DNA from: Bacilli bacterium
GTDB lineage: Bacteria; Bacillota; Bacilli; Paenibacillales; NBRC-103111
Assembly: GCA_028287395.1 (NCBI GenBank)
Contig: JAQBPR010000011.1
Coordinates: 1 to 64,000 of the forward strand
Length of the DNA stretch: 64,000 nt
Reading direction: 5' to 3'
In this document: in pieces, positions 1 to 12,002 of the stretch
Numbering within the stretch: position 1 is the stretch's first letter
How the letters are laid out: every line of letters begins with the position of its first letter
The notes under the pieces: generated by a model
What the model was told of the DNA's origin: nothing
The model's input: the letters and a program-made list of their open reading frames with translations, nothing else
The model's database searches: none
Program-made: the position numbers and the translations under genes

Positions 1-9
1 GCTTCTCCA

Positions 10-38
10 TTGCCGCCCACCCCCACAAATGTTATAAT
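10..38 (+). promoter_or_regulatory. SigA-type promoter upstream of lepA
   Basis: TTGCCG (10-15), 17 nt spacer, TATAAT (33-38). Confidence 0.55.
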
Positions 39-78
39 GAAATTTATTGTTAACGCGTCTATTTTCAGGGGGTTGGGC

Positions 79-1893
79 ATGACAGACATTAAGGCCAGAC
101 AACAGAGAATTCGTAATTTTTCGATTATTGCACATATCGACCATGGTAAATCAACACTTGCCGATCGCATTTTAGAATATACCGGGACGTTATCTTCGCG
201 TGAAATGCAGGAACAAGTGCTGGATCAAATGGATTTGGAACGGGAACGGGGCATTACCATCAAGCTGCAGGCGGTTCGTTTGAATTATCGCGCGGATGAT
301 GGTGAAATTTACATTTTAAATTTGATCGATACACCAGGTCACGTCGATTTCACATATGAAGTTTCGCGAAGTTTAGCGGCCTGTGAAGGAGCACTGCTGG
401 TCGTTGATGCTGCACAAGGTATTGAAGCTCAGACACTAGCTAACGTTTATCTGGCTTTGGACAATAATTTAGAAATATTGCCGGTGATTAATAAAATTGA
501 CTTGCCTAGCGCAGATCCGGAACGGGTGAAGACGCAAATTGAAGAGGTCATTGGTTTGGACGCAAGCGAAGCAGTTCTCGCATCTGCTAAAGCAGGCATT
601 GGGATTAAAGAGATTCTAGAGCAGGTTGTACAAAAGGTCCCTGCGCCGACAGGAAATCCCGATAGCCCTTTAAAAGCACTTATTTTCGATTCGCATTATG
701 ATCCTTATAAAGGGGTCATTATTTATGTGCGTGTTATAGATGGATCCATTCGTGCAGGTACGAAAATAACTTTAATGGCTACTAACAAATCATTTGAAGT
801 GATTGAAGTAGGGGCATTTATGCCGCGGATGAGTATTATTGAACAGTTGGATGTGGGTGATGTTGGCTTTATCGTAGCCGGCATTAAAAATGTCAAAGAC
901 ACACGCGTTGGAGATACGGTAACGGATTTGAAAAATCCGGCACTAGAAGCATTGCCCGGCTATCGTAGAATCAATCCAATGGTCTTTTGCGGTTTATATC
1001 CGATAGACAACTCTGAATATAACGATCTGCGCGAAGCGTTGGAAAAGCTGGAATTGAACGACAGCTCCTTGCGTTATGAACCGGAAAGCTCAACCGCACT
1101 TGGCTTTGGTTTCCGCTGCGGCTTTCTTGGCTTGCTGCATATGGAAATTATTCAAGAACGCGTTGAACGGGAGTTTAATATTCCACTGATTACAACAGCG
1201 CCAAGTGTTATTTTTAAAGTAACCTTGACGAATGGGGAAGTTCTAAACATCGATAATCCGGCTAACTATCCCGAACCTGGGCGGATTGATTATGTGGAAG
1301 AGCCCTATGTCAAGGCTTCGATCATTGTTCCGAATGATTATGTGGGCACGATTATGGAGCTATGCCAAAATAAACGCGGTGAATTTATCAATATGGAATA
1401 TTTGGATTCGAACCGAGTGACATTAACTTATGATATGCCATTATCCGAAATCGTTTATGATTTCTTCGATCAACTTAAGTCCAGCACCAAGGGCTATGCT
1501 TCCTTTGATTACGAATTGTCCGGCTATAAGCGGTCCAATTTGGTGAAGATGGATATTTTATTGAATGCGGAGCATGTCGATGCGCTTTCTTTTATCGTAC
1601 ATCGGGATCGTGCTTATAATCGAGGAAGACTGATCTGCGAGAAACTGAAGGATCTCATTCCTCGCCAAATGTTCGAAGTGCCGATTCAAGCTTCGATCGG
1701 TCAAAAGGTACTTGCTCGTGAAACGGTCAAGGCCATGCGTAAAAACGTATTAGCTAAATGTTACGGGGGAGATATTTCACGGAAACGGAAGCTTCTCGAT
1801 AAGCAAAAGGAAGGTAAAAAGCGGATGAAGCAGGTCGGTAGCGTTGAAATTCCGCAGGAAGCCTTCATGGCGGTGCTGAGGCTGGATGAATAG
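79..1893 (+). CDS. lepA: Elongation factor 4 (LepA GTPase)
   Basis: [28 protein letters not shown] GTPase motifs; full-length LepA; ATG at 79 chosen over the upstream in-frame start. Confidence 0.97.
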   Translation: MTDIKARQQRIRNFSIIAHIDHGKSTLADRILEYTGTLSSREMQEQVLDQMDLERERGITIKLQAVRLNYRADDGEIYILNLIDTPGHVDFTYEVSRSLAACEGALLVVDAAQGIEAQTLANVYLALDNNLEILPVINKIDLPSADPERVKTQIEEVIGLDASEAVLASAKAGIGIKEILEQVVQKVPAPTGNPDSPLKALIFDSHYDPYKGVIIYVRVIDGSIRAGTKITLMATNKSFEVIEVGAFMPRMSIIEQLDVGDVGFIVAGIKNVKDTRVGDTVTDLKNPALEALPGYRRINPMVFCGLYPIDNSEYNDLREALEKLELNDSSLRYEPESSTALGFGFRCGFLGLLHMEIIQERVEREFNIPLITTAPSVIFKVTLTNGEVLNIDNPANYPEPGRIDYVEEPYVKASIIVPNDYVGTIMELCQNKRGEFINMEYLDSNRVTLTYDMPLSEIVYDFFDQLKSSTKGYASFDYELSGYKRSNLVKMDILLNAEHVDALSFIVHRDRAYNRGRLICEKLKDLIPRQMFEVPIQASIGQKVLARETVKAMRKNVLAKCYGGDISRKRKLLDKQKEGKKRMKQVGSVEIPQEAFMAVLRLDE

Positions 1894-3055
1894 CTTTCAT
1901 AGCTCGCCCAAAGCCGTTTATATTCATATTCCCTTTTGCACGAATAAATGCCATTATTGTGATTTCAACTCTTATGTGTTGAAGGGTCAACCTGTGATGG
2001 AATATTTGGATGCATTGGAAAGTGAAATGGAACGGACGGTTAAGCAGTTCCCACCGAATGGAATTGAAACGATTTTTGTTGGCGGAGGCACACCGACTGT
2101 ATTGCTTCCCGAACAAATGGAACGTTTTTTACGGCTTGTTCGCACTTATTTTTTTCATGGCGATGAACGGGATAAGCAAATTGAATTTACGATGGAGGCA
2201 AATCCAGGAACAACCGACGCAGATAAACTGAGTGTAATGAAGGCGGGCGGTGTCAACCGAATCAGCTTTGGGGTCCAGTCTTTTAATGCTGCACTGCTTG
2301 CAGAAATCGGGCGTATTCATAACGTGGAAGATGTTTATCGCAGTATCGAGAATGCGCGGACAGCGGGTTTTACTAATTTATCGATTGACTTGATGTTTGG
2401 ATTACCCAAGCAGACGACTGAGATTATGCAGCAGACGTTAGATGCGGCGCTTCAGCTTGATTTGCAGCATTATTCCATCTACGGACTTAAGGTAGAAGAG
2501 AACACATTATTTCATACGCTTTTTCAAAAAAATCAATTGGCTTTGCCGGATGAAGATGATGAAGTGCAAATGTATGAGATGATTATGCATCAATTGCAGG
2601 AAGTTGGGTTTACGCAATATGAAATCAGCAACTTCGCCAAGCCGGGTTTCGAAAGTCGTCACAATTCAATGTATTGGCGTAACCAAAGCTACTACGGTTT
2701 AGGTGCAGGAGCGCATGGGTATATGCTTAGACAAAGGCATGTAAACGTTAAAGCGATTCAACCCTATATTGATGCCGCCCGCATTGGCTTGCCGAAGCAA
2801 GAAGAGCATGAAGTAAGCACGGAAGAAGCTATGGAAGATTTTATGATGGTAGGGCTTCGCATGCTGCAAGGTGTCACCAATGAAGATTTTAACGCGCAGT
2901 TTGGGGTATCGTTGGAATCGGTTTTCGGGGAAATTTTGACGAAATTGACTGGGAATAAATTATTGACTGCTTTTGATGGTGGATATCGCTTGTCACCCCA
3001 TGGAATTTTGTTGGGGAATGAGGTTTTCGCGGAGTTTGTTGGAATATTCACTTGA
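1886..3055 (+). CDS. hemW: Radical SAM heme chaperone HemW (HemN-like)
   Basis: [18 protein letters not shown] radical SAM motif; lepA-hemW-hrcA order. Confidence 0.94.
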   Translation: MNSFHSSPKAVYIHIPFCTNKCHYCDFNSYVLKGQPVMEYLDALESEMERTVKQFPPNGIETIFVGGGTPTVLLPEQMERFLRLVRTYFFHGDERDKQIEFTMEANPGTTDADKLSVMKAGGVNRISFGVQSFNAALLAEIGRIHNVEDVYRSIENARTAGFTNLSIDLMFGLPKQTTEIMQQTLDAALQLDLQHYSIYGLKVEENTLFHTLFQKNQLALPDEDDEVQMYEMIMHQLQEVGFTQYEISNFAKPGFESRHNSMYWRNQSYYGLGAGAHGYMLRQRHVNVKAIQPYIDAARIGLPKQEEHEVSTEEAMEDFMMVGLRMLQGVTNEDFNAQFGVSLESVFGEILTKLTGNKLLTAFDGGYRLSPHGILLGNEVFAEFVGIFT

Positions 3056-3106
3056 TATTTTTATACATTATATTGTATAATTATTCATATCTTTATAGGT
3101 CTGGAT

Positions 3107-3577
3107 GTGAATTTTATGACAGTTGAATGTAGAAAAGCTCAGATGGTTGACGTTGAGGCGTTGTTTGAAATTATACAAGGATATGCTGAAAAAGGAATAA
3201 TGCTGCCGAGATCAAAGGAAATGCTCCATCATCAGCTGGACATGTTTGTCATAGCTGAAGTAGATGGACACATGGTTGGCTGTGGATCGCTTTGTCAATT
3301 GGGTAAAGATCTTGTGGAAATTCGCTCATTAGGGATCAGCGAGGGCTACAAGGGTCAAGGCATTGGCAAAAAATTAGTTAGCTATTTAATCGATGAAGCA
3401 AGAGCGTTGCATATTCCCAAAATAATGGCGCTTACTTATGAAGTAGCCTTTTTTGAAAAGAATGGTTTTACTGTGGTTCCTAAGGAAATTTTTCCGGAAA
3501 AAGTGTGGAAAGACTGTGTCCATTGTAAAAAACAACACTGCTGCGATGAAATTGCCGTACTTAAACGTTTGGATTAA
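3107..3577 (+). CDS. GNAT N-acetyltransferase, ArgA-like short form
   Basis: GYKGQGIGKKLV acetyl-CoA loop; C-terminal VWKDCVHCKKQHCCDE resembles N-acetylglutamate synthase-like proteins; ATG at 3116 is an alternative start. Confidence 0.8.
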   Translation: MNFMTVECRKAQMVDVEALFEIIQGYAEKGIMLPRSKEMLHHQLDMFVIAEVDGHMVGCGSLCQLGKDLVEIRSLGISEGYKGQGIGKKLVSYLIDEARALHIPKIMALTYEVAFFEKNGFTVVPKEIFPEKVWKDCVHCKKQHCCDEIAVLKRLD

Positions 3578-3578
3578 C

Positions 3579-3608
3579 TTGACAACAGGCGTTTGGGTTT
3601 GGTATTTT
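3579..3608 (+). promoter_or_regulatory. Putative SigA promoter of the hrcA operon
   Basis: TTGACA (3579-3584), 18 nt spacer, TATTTT (3603-3608), immediately before CIRCE. Confidence 0.5.
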
Positions 3609-3619
3609 TATATTAATGA

Positions 3620-3646
3620 TTAGCACTCATGATGAGTGAGTGCTAA
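3620..3646 (+). promoter_or_regulatory. CIRCE element (HrcA operator)
   Basis: Perfect TTAGCACTC-N9-GAGTGCTAA upstream of hrcA. Confidence 0.97.
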
Positions 3647-3718
3647 CGATTCATTTTTACAAAACGTAGTTATTGCTTACAATGCCGGTTTGCCAAGTCA
3701 AACTTTAGAGGTGAATAT

Positions 3719-4744
3719 ATGTTATCGGAGCGTCAACGAATGATTTTGAATGCGATCGTGGATGATTATATTCGTTATGCTGAGCCTATTGGTTCACGCA
3801 GCATTTCTAAACGGGGTGATGTCGGCTTTAGCCCGGCGACGATTCGCAATGAAATGTCCGATTTGGAGGAGCTCGGATTTTTGGAGCAGCCGCATACATC
3901 TGCAGGACGTATTCCTTCTAATAAAGGATATCGCTATTATGTAGATCACCTTGTTCAATATGGCGCTTTATCTACTCATGAATTGGGTGTAATGAAAGGT
4001 TTTTTTGCCGAAAAAATAAATGAAGTGGAACAAGCGGTTCAACAGGTTGCAACTATTCTATCCGGATTGACCAATTATACTTCGATCGTTCTAGGCCCGG
4101 AAGTGTTCAATACAACCTTAAAGCATCTGCAAATTGTGCCGCTTGATGAACGAACCGCTGTAGCTATTATCGTCACAAGTACCGGACATGTAGAGAATAA
4201 AACATTTACACTTCCAGAAGGCATTCCGATGGCGGAAGTGGAGAAAATAACGGCCATCTTAAATGCTAAACTGGTTAATGTCCCAATCGTTCAATTGCGT
4301 TCCAAACTATATAATGAAATCGGTTCAGAGCTCAGTAAATATGTAGATAGATATGAAGAATTGCTGCATGTGGTCGAGGATGTTCTGAAGGCAGACGAGC
4401 AAGATCGCATTTTTCTCGGCGGTGCAACGAATATGCTGACACAGCCGGAATTCAAAGATGTGGATAAGGTAAAGCACATTCTTGACATGCTGGATGAAAA
4501 ACCAAACTTAATGCGAATGTTTACTTCCATGCCGGAAGGGATTCAAGTACGGATTGGAACTGAGAATAGTGTAGAAGCGATTAATAATTGCAGTTTAATT
4601 ACAGCCAGCTATTCGATTGAAGGTCAATTTTTGGGGACGATTGGTATTTTGGGACCTACTCGTATGGAATATGGAAAAGTAATTCGTTTATTAGATTATT
4701 TATCTCGCGATATGTCACTTATTTTAGGTCGATGGTATAAATAG
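3719..4744 (+). CDS. hrcA: Heat-inducible transcription repressor HrcA
   Basis: LSERQRMILNAIVDDYIRYAEPIGSRSISK N-terminus; downstream of CIRCE. Confidence 0.97.
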   Translation: MLSERQRMILNAIVDDYIRYAEPIGSRSISKRGDVGFSPATIRNEMSDLEELGFLEQPHTSAGRIPSNKGYRYYVDHLVQYGALSTHELGVMKGFFAEKINEVEQAVQQVATILSGLTNYTSIVLGPEVFNTTLKHLQIVPLDERTAVAIIVTSTGHVENKTFTLPEGIPMAEVEKITAILNAKLVNVPIVQLRSKLYNEIGSELSKYVDRYEELLHVVEDVLKADEQDRIFLGGATNMLTQPEFKDVDKVKHILDMLDEKPNLMRMFTSMPEGIQVRIGTENSVEAINNCSLITASYSIEGQFLGTIGILGPTRMEYGKVIRLLDYLSRDMSLILGRWYK

Positions 4745-4757
4745 ACGCAGAGAGGAC

Positions 4758-6317
4758 TTGCACTTCATGAGTCAAGCAAAGCAAAGCAATCACGAAGGCG
4801 AAGAACGCTACGCGACATTGCTGAATAACGCTGGCGCCATTCGCGCAATATGCTCCGCAGTTGAAGGTACACTTGGACCTAAAGGTTTGGATACGATGCT
4901 AGTCGGGGCAAATGGCGAAGTGCTGATCACGAATGATGGTGTGACAATACTTGAAAAAATGGACGTTACGCATCCTGCTGCCCGTTTAATGGTGCAAGTG
5001 GCCCACTCTCAGCAAGCAACCGTTGGAGACGGCACTACGACAGCCACAGTGCTTGCAGGTGCGCTGGTCAGTGAAGGCGTTTCTCAAGTGGTTAAAGGTG
5101 TTCCAGTAGCTAAAGTTGTTCGCGGTATGGAACAAGGTATACAAATGGCAATTGAAAGTCTCCAGTCGCGTTCCAGACAAGTGACTGATTTGAATGATCC
5201 GATTCTATACCGTATCGCTTATACAGCAGGACGTGAGCATAAGGATATTGCTGAACTTGTCATTTCAGCAGCACAACTGACGGGTATGGCTAAGCTGAAA
5301 AATGAAGGCGGCTTTCGCTTTGCAGACGCGGTAATAGCAGCTGAAAAAGCGAAAAATGAAGTTTGGTCTGGTATATTGCTAAATAAGAAGCCTTTACATG
5401 CTTTTTTGCAGCCTTTGCCGGATTGCAAGTATATTTTAGTGCTTCAAGACGCTCTCGAGCCGGAATCATTGGATGAAGAAGCTTTAGCGACTGAAAGCGG
5501 CTTTCGCGCATATCAAGAGCTAAGAGAGCAGTTTAAAATGCACTTGGATCGGTTGGTTGCGATGCAAATTGGACTTATTGCCGTTGATCGCGCAGTGGAT
5601 CCTGAAGCAGAGCAGTTTTGCGCAGATCATAGTATCATGCTGCTGCAGCGTCTAACCCGTTCGGAGCTAACGCAATTGTGCGAATATTCCGGTGCGAAGC
5701 CGATTCGACGATCCGCATTGAAAAAACCGCCAACTGAGCTTGTTACGGTACTTGGCGCGGCGGGTAGTATAGTTTATGATGAAAAGCTGGAGCGTGTCCG
5801 AATAAGTCAAGGTGAAGGCGACAAATTGGTAACGATGATTGTCGGTGCCAGTACGCGAGAGATTGTGGGTGAACGCTCACGTATTGCGATGGATGCGGCT
5901 GCTGCTGTACAGGCTGCTTTATGCGGTGGATATTTGCCGGGGGGCGGAGCAGCCGAAATTGCCGCTGCCCATGAGTTGGATCGCTATCGCGAGTCATTAC
6001 TAGGCATGGAGAGCTTCGGTATCGCTGCTGTGGCGCAAGCGCTTCGCAAGCCATTGGCGCAAATTGTCCTGAATGCGGGCTATAATCCGTTGGAAAAGGT
6101 CGAAGAAATCAAGGCGGCCCAAGTGCTTCGGCAAACGGATGTGCTGGGAATAGATTGTGATACAGGCCTTTTGATTGATTGTTTGGAAGCGGGAATAGTG
6201 GATCCAACCCCAGTGAAACTGCACGCTTTGCAAGCTGCTGGTGAAGTGGCGGGCGCTTTGTTGCGTATTCATACGGTAATTAAGATGAAACCGCATCGTT
6301 CTGAAGAATCAGAGTAG
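4758..6317 (+). CDS. Archaeal-type (TCP-1/thermosome-like, group III) chaperonin
   Basis: [68 protein letters not shown] motifs characteristic of TCP-1/cpn60 group II-like chaperonins; TTG at 4758 or ATG at 4767. Confidence 0.9.
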   Translation: MHFMSQAKQSNHEGEERYATLLNNAGAIRAICSAVEGTLGPKGLDTMLVGANGEVLITNDGVTILEKMDVTHPAARLMVQVAHSQQATVGDGTTTATVLAGALVSEGVSQVVKGVPVAKVVRGMEQGIQMAIESLQSRSRQVTDLNDPILYRIAYTAGREHKDIAELVISAAQLTGMAKLKNEGGFRFADAVIAAEKAKNEVWSGILLNKKPLHAFLQPLPDCKYILVLQDALEPESLDEEALATESGFRAYQELREQFKMHLDRLVAMQIGLIAVDRAVDPEAEQFCADHSIMLLQRLTRSELTQLCEYSGAKPIRRSALKKPPTELVTVLGAAGSIVYDEKLERVRISQGEGDKLVTMIVGASTREIVGERSRIAMDAAAAVQAALCGGYLPGGGAAEIAAAHELDRYRESLLGMESFGIAAVAQALRKPLAQIVLNAGYNPLEKVEEIKAAQVLRQTDVLGIDCDTGLLIDCLEAGIVDPTPVKLHALQAAGEVAGALLRIHTVIKMKPHRSEESE

Positions 6318-6361
6318 ACTAAATTGAAAAGATGGAACTATTTTAAGGAGGTGAATATATC

Positions 6362-6919
6362 TTGAAAGCAAAAGAACAACAAGCCGAAGTCACTGCGGAT
6401 ACAGCAACCGTAGTTGAGGAAACGGAAGCATTTGAAGCCGTGGGTGAAGTGCAAGAGCTTGATGCGCAAGCCATTGAACTAGAAGGGTTACGCAAACTTG
6501 CCGATGAGAACCATGAGCGGTATATGCGCGTTCAGGCTGATTATGATAATTTCCGCCGTCGCTCCCGCCTTGAAAAGGAAGACTTCGCTAAATATGCATC
6601 CTCTAAATTGATTGAGCTGCTGCTGCCGATCGTCGATAATTTTGAACGCGCACTTGCTTCCAGTCAGCAAGTAAAGGATTTCGACGCTATCATAAAAGGA
6701 ATTGAAATGACGGCAAAACAATTGGAACAGGTCTTGACAGAAGAAGGGCTGAAAGCGATTGAATCCGTAGGTCAACCCTTTAATCCGGATTTCCACCAAG
6801 CGATTATGCAAGTTGAATCCGAAGAGCATGATGAAGGCATCATTGTCGAAGAAATTCAAAAAGGCTATATTTTAAAAGATAAAGTGCTTCGTCCCGCATT
6901 AGTTAAAGTAAGCATATAA
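6362..6919 (+). CDS. grpE: Nucleotide exchange factor GrpE
   Basis: RVQADYDNFRRRSRLEKEDFAKYA, FNPDFHQAI; TTG start after AAGGAGGTG. Confidence 0.96.
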   Translation: MKAKEQQAEVTADTATVVEETEAFEAVGEVQELDAQAIELEGLRKLADENHERYMRVQADYDNFRRRSRLEKEDFAKYASSKLIELLLPIVDNFERALASSQQVKDFDAIIKGIEMTAKQLEQVLTEEGLKAIESVGQPFNPDFHQAIMQVESEEHDEGIIVEEIQKGYILKDKVLRPALVKVSI

Positions 6920-6931
6920 ATTAAATTATAG

Positions 6932-8794
<1,863 letters not shown>

Positions 8795-8808
8795 AATTCA
8801 AGCATGTG

Positions 8809-8845
8809 AAGTCAAAGCCTGAATGAGGATTACGGGCTTTGACTT
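8809..8845 (+). terminator. dnaK-dnaJ intergenic hairpin (attenuator or processing stem)
   Basis: AAGTCAAAGCC...GGGCTTTGACTT inverted repeat, followed only by a weak T-rich tail. Confidence 0.55.
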
Positions 8846-8875
8846 TGCTTTGTCAGTTTTGATGGGGGTGTGATT

Positions 8876-10000
8876 GTGAGCAAGCGTGATTATTATGAAG
8901 TACTCGGAGTGGACAAAAATGCTTCTCCAGAGGAAGTTAAAAAATCGTTTCGTAAACTAGCGCGGGAATATCATCCCGATGTGAATAAGGCGGCTAACGC
9001 GGAAGAAAAGTTTAAAGAAGTAAAAGAAGCCTATGACGTGCTCAGCGATGAGCAAAAGCGCGGCGTATATGACCAATACGGACACGTAGACCCGAATCAA
9101 GGTATGGGTGGCGGCGGTTTTGGCGGTCAGGATATGGGCGGCTTTGGCGATATATTCGATATGTTTTTCGGTGGTGGCGGTGGCGGTCGGCGCAATCCGA
9201 ATGCTCCACAGCGCGGAAACGATCTGCAATATTCGATGACAATTGAATTTAAGGAAGCTATTTTTGGTAAAGAACTGGATATTAACATTCCGCGTACGGA
9301 AAATTGCGATAAGTGTCATGGTTCAGGGGCTAAGCCAGGTACAAAACCGGAAACATGTACGGTCTGTAAAGGTTCAGGACAGCAAGAAGTGATTCAAAAT
9401 ACCGCCTTTGGCCGTATCGTCAATCGTCGGGTTTGTTCGGGATGTAACGGACAAGGTCAAATAATCAAAGAAAAATGTACGGAATGTCATGGCGCCGGCA
9501 AAGTCAAAAAACAGCGCAAAATCCATGTGAAAATTCCTGCAGGTGTCGATGAAGGGGCACAATTGCGTGTTTCTGGAGAAGGCGAAGCAGGCACCAAAGG
9601 TGGTCCACCAGGCGATCTGTTTATTGTCCTTCGTGTAAAATCGCATGACTTTTTTGAACGAGAGGGCGATGATGTTTTCTGCGAGGTGCCTTTAACCTTT
9701 GCTCAAGCCGCGCTTGGAGTTGAAATCGAAATTCCTACTTTGACGGAAAAGGTAAAGCTGAAAATCCCAGCGGGTACGCAAACAGGCACTTATTTCCGCT
9801 TAAAAGGCAAAGGAGTTCCTCGCCTTCGCGGCTTTGGACAGGGCGACCAGCAGGTGAAGGTCGTTGTTGTAACTCCAACTAAATTGACCGATGATCAGAA
9901 AGAGCTGCTTCGTCAATTTTCAGGGGATAACGGCGAAGATTCCAGTGAGCATCATGAATCCATTTTCGAACGTATGAAGAAAGCTTTTTTAGGGGATTAA
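8876..10000 (+). CDS. dnaJ: Molecular chaperone DnaJ
   Basis: [18 protein letters not shown], four CxxCxGxG zinc-finger repeats; GTG start (8870 or 8876). Confidence 0.97.
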   Translation: MSKRDYYEVLGVDKNASPEEVKKSFRKLAREYHPDVNKAANAEEKFKEVKEAYDVLSDEQKRGVYDQYGHVDPNQGMGGGGFGGQDMGGFGDIFDMFFGGGGGGRRNPNAPQRGNDLQYSMTIEFKEAIFGKELDINIPRTENCDKCHGSGAKPGTKPETCTVCKGSGQQEVIQNTAFGRIVNRRVCSGCNGQGQIIKEKCTECHGAGKVKKQRKIHVKIPAGVDEGAQLRVSGEGEAGTKGGPPGDLFIVLRVKSHDFFEREGDDVFCEVPLTFAQAALGVEIEIPTLTEKVKLKIPAGTQTGTYFRLKGKGVPRLRGFGQGDQQVKVVVVTPTKLTDDQKELLRQFSGDNGEDSSEHHESIFERMKKAFLGD

Positions 10001-10018
10001 TTTTATAATCACATCAAA

Positions 10019-10057
10019 ACTTGTCAGCATTTATAACCATGCTAACAAGTTTTTTTG
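10019..10057 (+). terminator. Rho-independent terminator after dnaJ
   Basis: ACTTGTCAGCAT-N8-ATGCTAACAAGT followed by TTTTTTT. Confidence 0.85.
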
Positions 10058-10149
10058 CGTTTTTTGCATAATCTTAACAAATCTATCGCACAATATAGAG
10101 GTTCTATTATAGGCGTAGGCAGTATGCTTACGATAAGGAGGTGTTTTGG

Positions 10150-10344
10150 ATGAATAATCAATCACAAGAGAAGTCAAGAAACCAATCACAAAAAGAAAAT
10201 TTACCGGTTGCAGTAAACGAAGATGTTGAATTTTCCGCAGAGCAAGCAGATTCACAGGATGTAGAAGCTCAAGCTAGAGCAAATGCTGCTGATCAACGGC
10301 AACAAACGAATCAAAATAATCAATCCAATCAATCTAATCGATAA
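10150..10344 (+). CDS. YfhD-like small hydrophilic protein
   Basis: DVEFSAEQADSQDVEAQARANAADQRQ resembles the YfhD family; AAGGAGGTG upstream of ATG at 10150. Confidence 0.65.
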   Translation: MNNQSQEKSRNQSQKENLPVAVNEDVEFSAEQADSQDVEAQARANAADQRQQTNQNNQSNQSNR

Positions 10345-10397
10345 GTTGATACTTACGATTCGAGTTTGCGAAAAGCAAACTTCGGGAGGTTTTTATC

Positions 10398-10769
10398 ATC
10401 GCTGAAAAAAATATTCTGGCCTATTTTAAAAGTCCAGAAGAGGCAGAAGGCGTTGCTGCTAAGCTGCGAGCGATGCGTGTAGCCGATATGCAAATTGATC
10501 GAATCAGTCGTTACGTAGGTGATCCTGTCGATGAAACAATGAATCCGCTAACAGGCAATTTTACCGGGCTAGGTGGTCTTGTAATGGATGCAGAGGAAAC
10601 GTCACCTAGCGCTGGAATTTTAATGGCGGCTGATCCAAGCGCCAGTGGAATGAGTGATGGGGGTCAAGGTGGACCGACTGGACGTGATATTCTACTTACG
10701 GCCGTAGTAGATGAAAAAATTCACCAACAAGCCCTTCGCTTGGTTCAAGAAAGCGGCGGCTTGGTTTAG
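10398..10769 (+). CDS. General-stress/YsnF-like conserved protein with an apparently non-canonical ATC start
   Basis: Open frame I-AEKNILAYFKSPEEAEGVAAKLRAMRVADMQIDRISRYVGDP...; SD GGGAGG at 10384-10389; no ATG/GTG/TTG at SD distance; first ATG at 10473 would remove conserved-looking sequence. Confidence 0.6.
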   Translation: MAEKNILAYFKSPEEAEGVAAKLRAMRVADMQIDRISRYVGDPVDETMNPLTGNFTGLGGLVMDAEETSPSAGILMAADPSASGMSDGGQGGPTGRDILLTAVVDEKIHQQALRLVQESGGLV

Positions 10770-10805
10770 ATTGTAAATATGGAAAACAAAATCGAATGTT
10801 TTCTT

Positions 10806-10833
10806 GCTCCTTCTATATGGAAGGAGCTTTTTT
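10806..10833 (+). terminator. Rho-independent terminator
   Basis: GCTCCTTC-TATATG-GAAGGAGC followed by TTTTTT. Confidence 0.85.
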
Positions 10834-10839
10834 CTATTC

Positions 10840-10928
10840 TAAGAAAGTATAAGTTTTCACAGCTGATCTTAGAATTCCGGACAAACGCTAGCATTTTGAA
10901 AAGACGGCGTAGCTGTTTATCCTTGTTT
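10840..10928 (+). repeat. Candidate dispersed intergenic repeat (longest copy)
   Basis: Shares AAGAAAGTATAAGTTT with 51670-51685 and AAAAGACGGC-TAGC-GTTTATC-TTG with 14802-14832. Confidence 0.5.
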
Positions 10929-11032
10929 GTAAATTTTGTTGTTTTGCTCCAATTAACTCTGTGTAGTACAATAGGGCTAATGTGCCGTTGGCGTGATTAA
11001 TTTGCTTGACGTAAAAGGAGGTTCTACAAACC

Positions 11033-11995
11033 ATGCGCTGGCATGAATTAACCGTATATACTACTGAAGAAGCCATAGAGATGGTTACAAATTTTATCCA
11101 TGAGCTAGGAGCAGGCGGCGTATCGATTGAAGAGTCGGGAACGTTGAATAAGCAGCGGGACACTTCTTACGGTCAGCTGTACGACGCCCCTCTAAACGAT
11201 ATACCTGAAGGCCGATGCGAGATCAAAGCTTATTTTGCCGATGGCAGTGAGATGGAACGTATTTTAACTGAGTTGGACGGTTCTTTAAAGATGCTGAGCG
11301 AATTGGGCATTGATACAGGTCATCCTAAGATTGAGTTAAAAGATGTTTACGATGAGGATTGGGCGGATGAATGGAAAAAATATTTTAAACCGATTCGCGT
11401 TTCGGAGCGCTTGACGATTAAACCGACTTGGGAGCCCTATTCGCCGTCTTCGGCAGAATTGATCATCGAACTTGATCCAGGAATGGCCTTTGGCACAGGA
11501 ACGCATGAAACGACTGCGTTATGCTTGCGGACCTTAGAGGGTGTGATTGCAGGCGGGGAAGATGTAATTGATGTGGGGACCGGCTCTGGCATACTCTCGA
11601 TAGCGGCAGTAAAGCTTGGAGCCAAACATGTGCTGGCGGTAGATCTAGATCCGGTCGCCGTGTTAAGCGCGAAGGAAAATACTTTATTGAATGGGCTGCA
11701 AGAAAGCATAACGGTACGAGAAAGCGACCTGCTCCAGGTACTTCAGTCGGATGATAAATCTATAGGTGTCACATTACCTGTAAAAGTTGTTGTTGCGAAT
11801 ATTTTGGCTGAAATTATTGTGCTTTTCACAGATGATGTGTTTAAAGCATTGCAACAAGGCGGTACATATATTGCCTCTGGGATTATAACAGCCAAAGAAT
11901 CGCTTGTGGAGCAGGCAATGACAGCTTCGGGTTTAACGGTAATCGAGAAATTTTACGACCAAAATTGGGTGGCGATCGTTGCCAGAAAGCTGTAG
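11033..11995 (+). CDS. prmA: Ribosomal protein L11 methyltransferase PrmA
   Basis: ELDPGMAFGTGTHETTALCL, VIDVGTGSGILSIAA. Confidence 0.96.
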   Translation: MRWHELTVYTTEEAIEMVTNFIHELGAGGVSIEESGTLNKQRDTSYGQLYDAPLNDIPEGRCEIKAYFADGSEMERILTELDGSLKMLSELGIDTGHPKIELKDVYDEDWADEWKKYFKPIRVSERLTIKPTWEPYSPSSAELIIELDPGMAFGTGTHETTALCLRTLEGVIAGGEDVIDVGTGSGILSIAAVKLGAKHVLAVDLDPVAVLSAKENTLLNGLQESITVRESDLLQVLQSDDKSIGVTLPVKVVVANILAEIIVLFTDDVFKALQQGGTYIASGIITAKESLVEQAMTASGLTVIEKFYDQNWVAIVARKL

Positions 11996-12002
11996 GTGAT
12001 AG

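Noticed and set aside
4986-6296. Antisense ORFs across the chaperonin gene
   Set aside because: Overlap a well-supported CDS, no SD and no family-like sequence
10779-11163. ORFs at 10779-11000 (+) and 10888-11163 (-)
   Set aside because: They span a terminator, a dispersed repeat and the prmA start; translations look random
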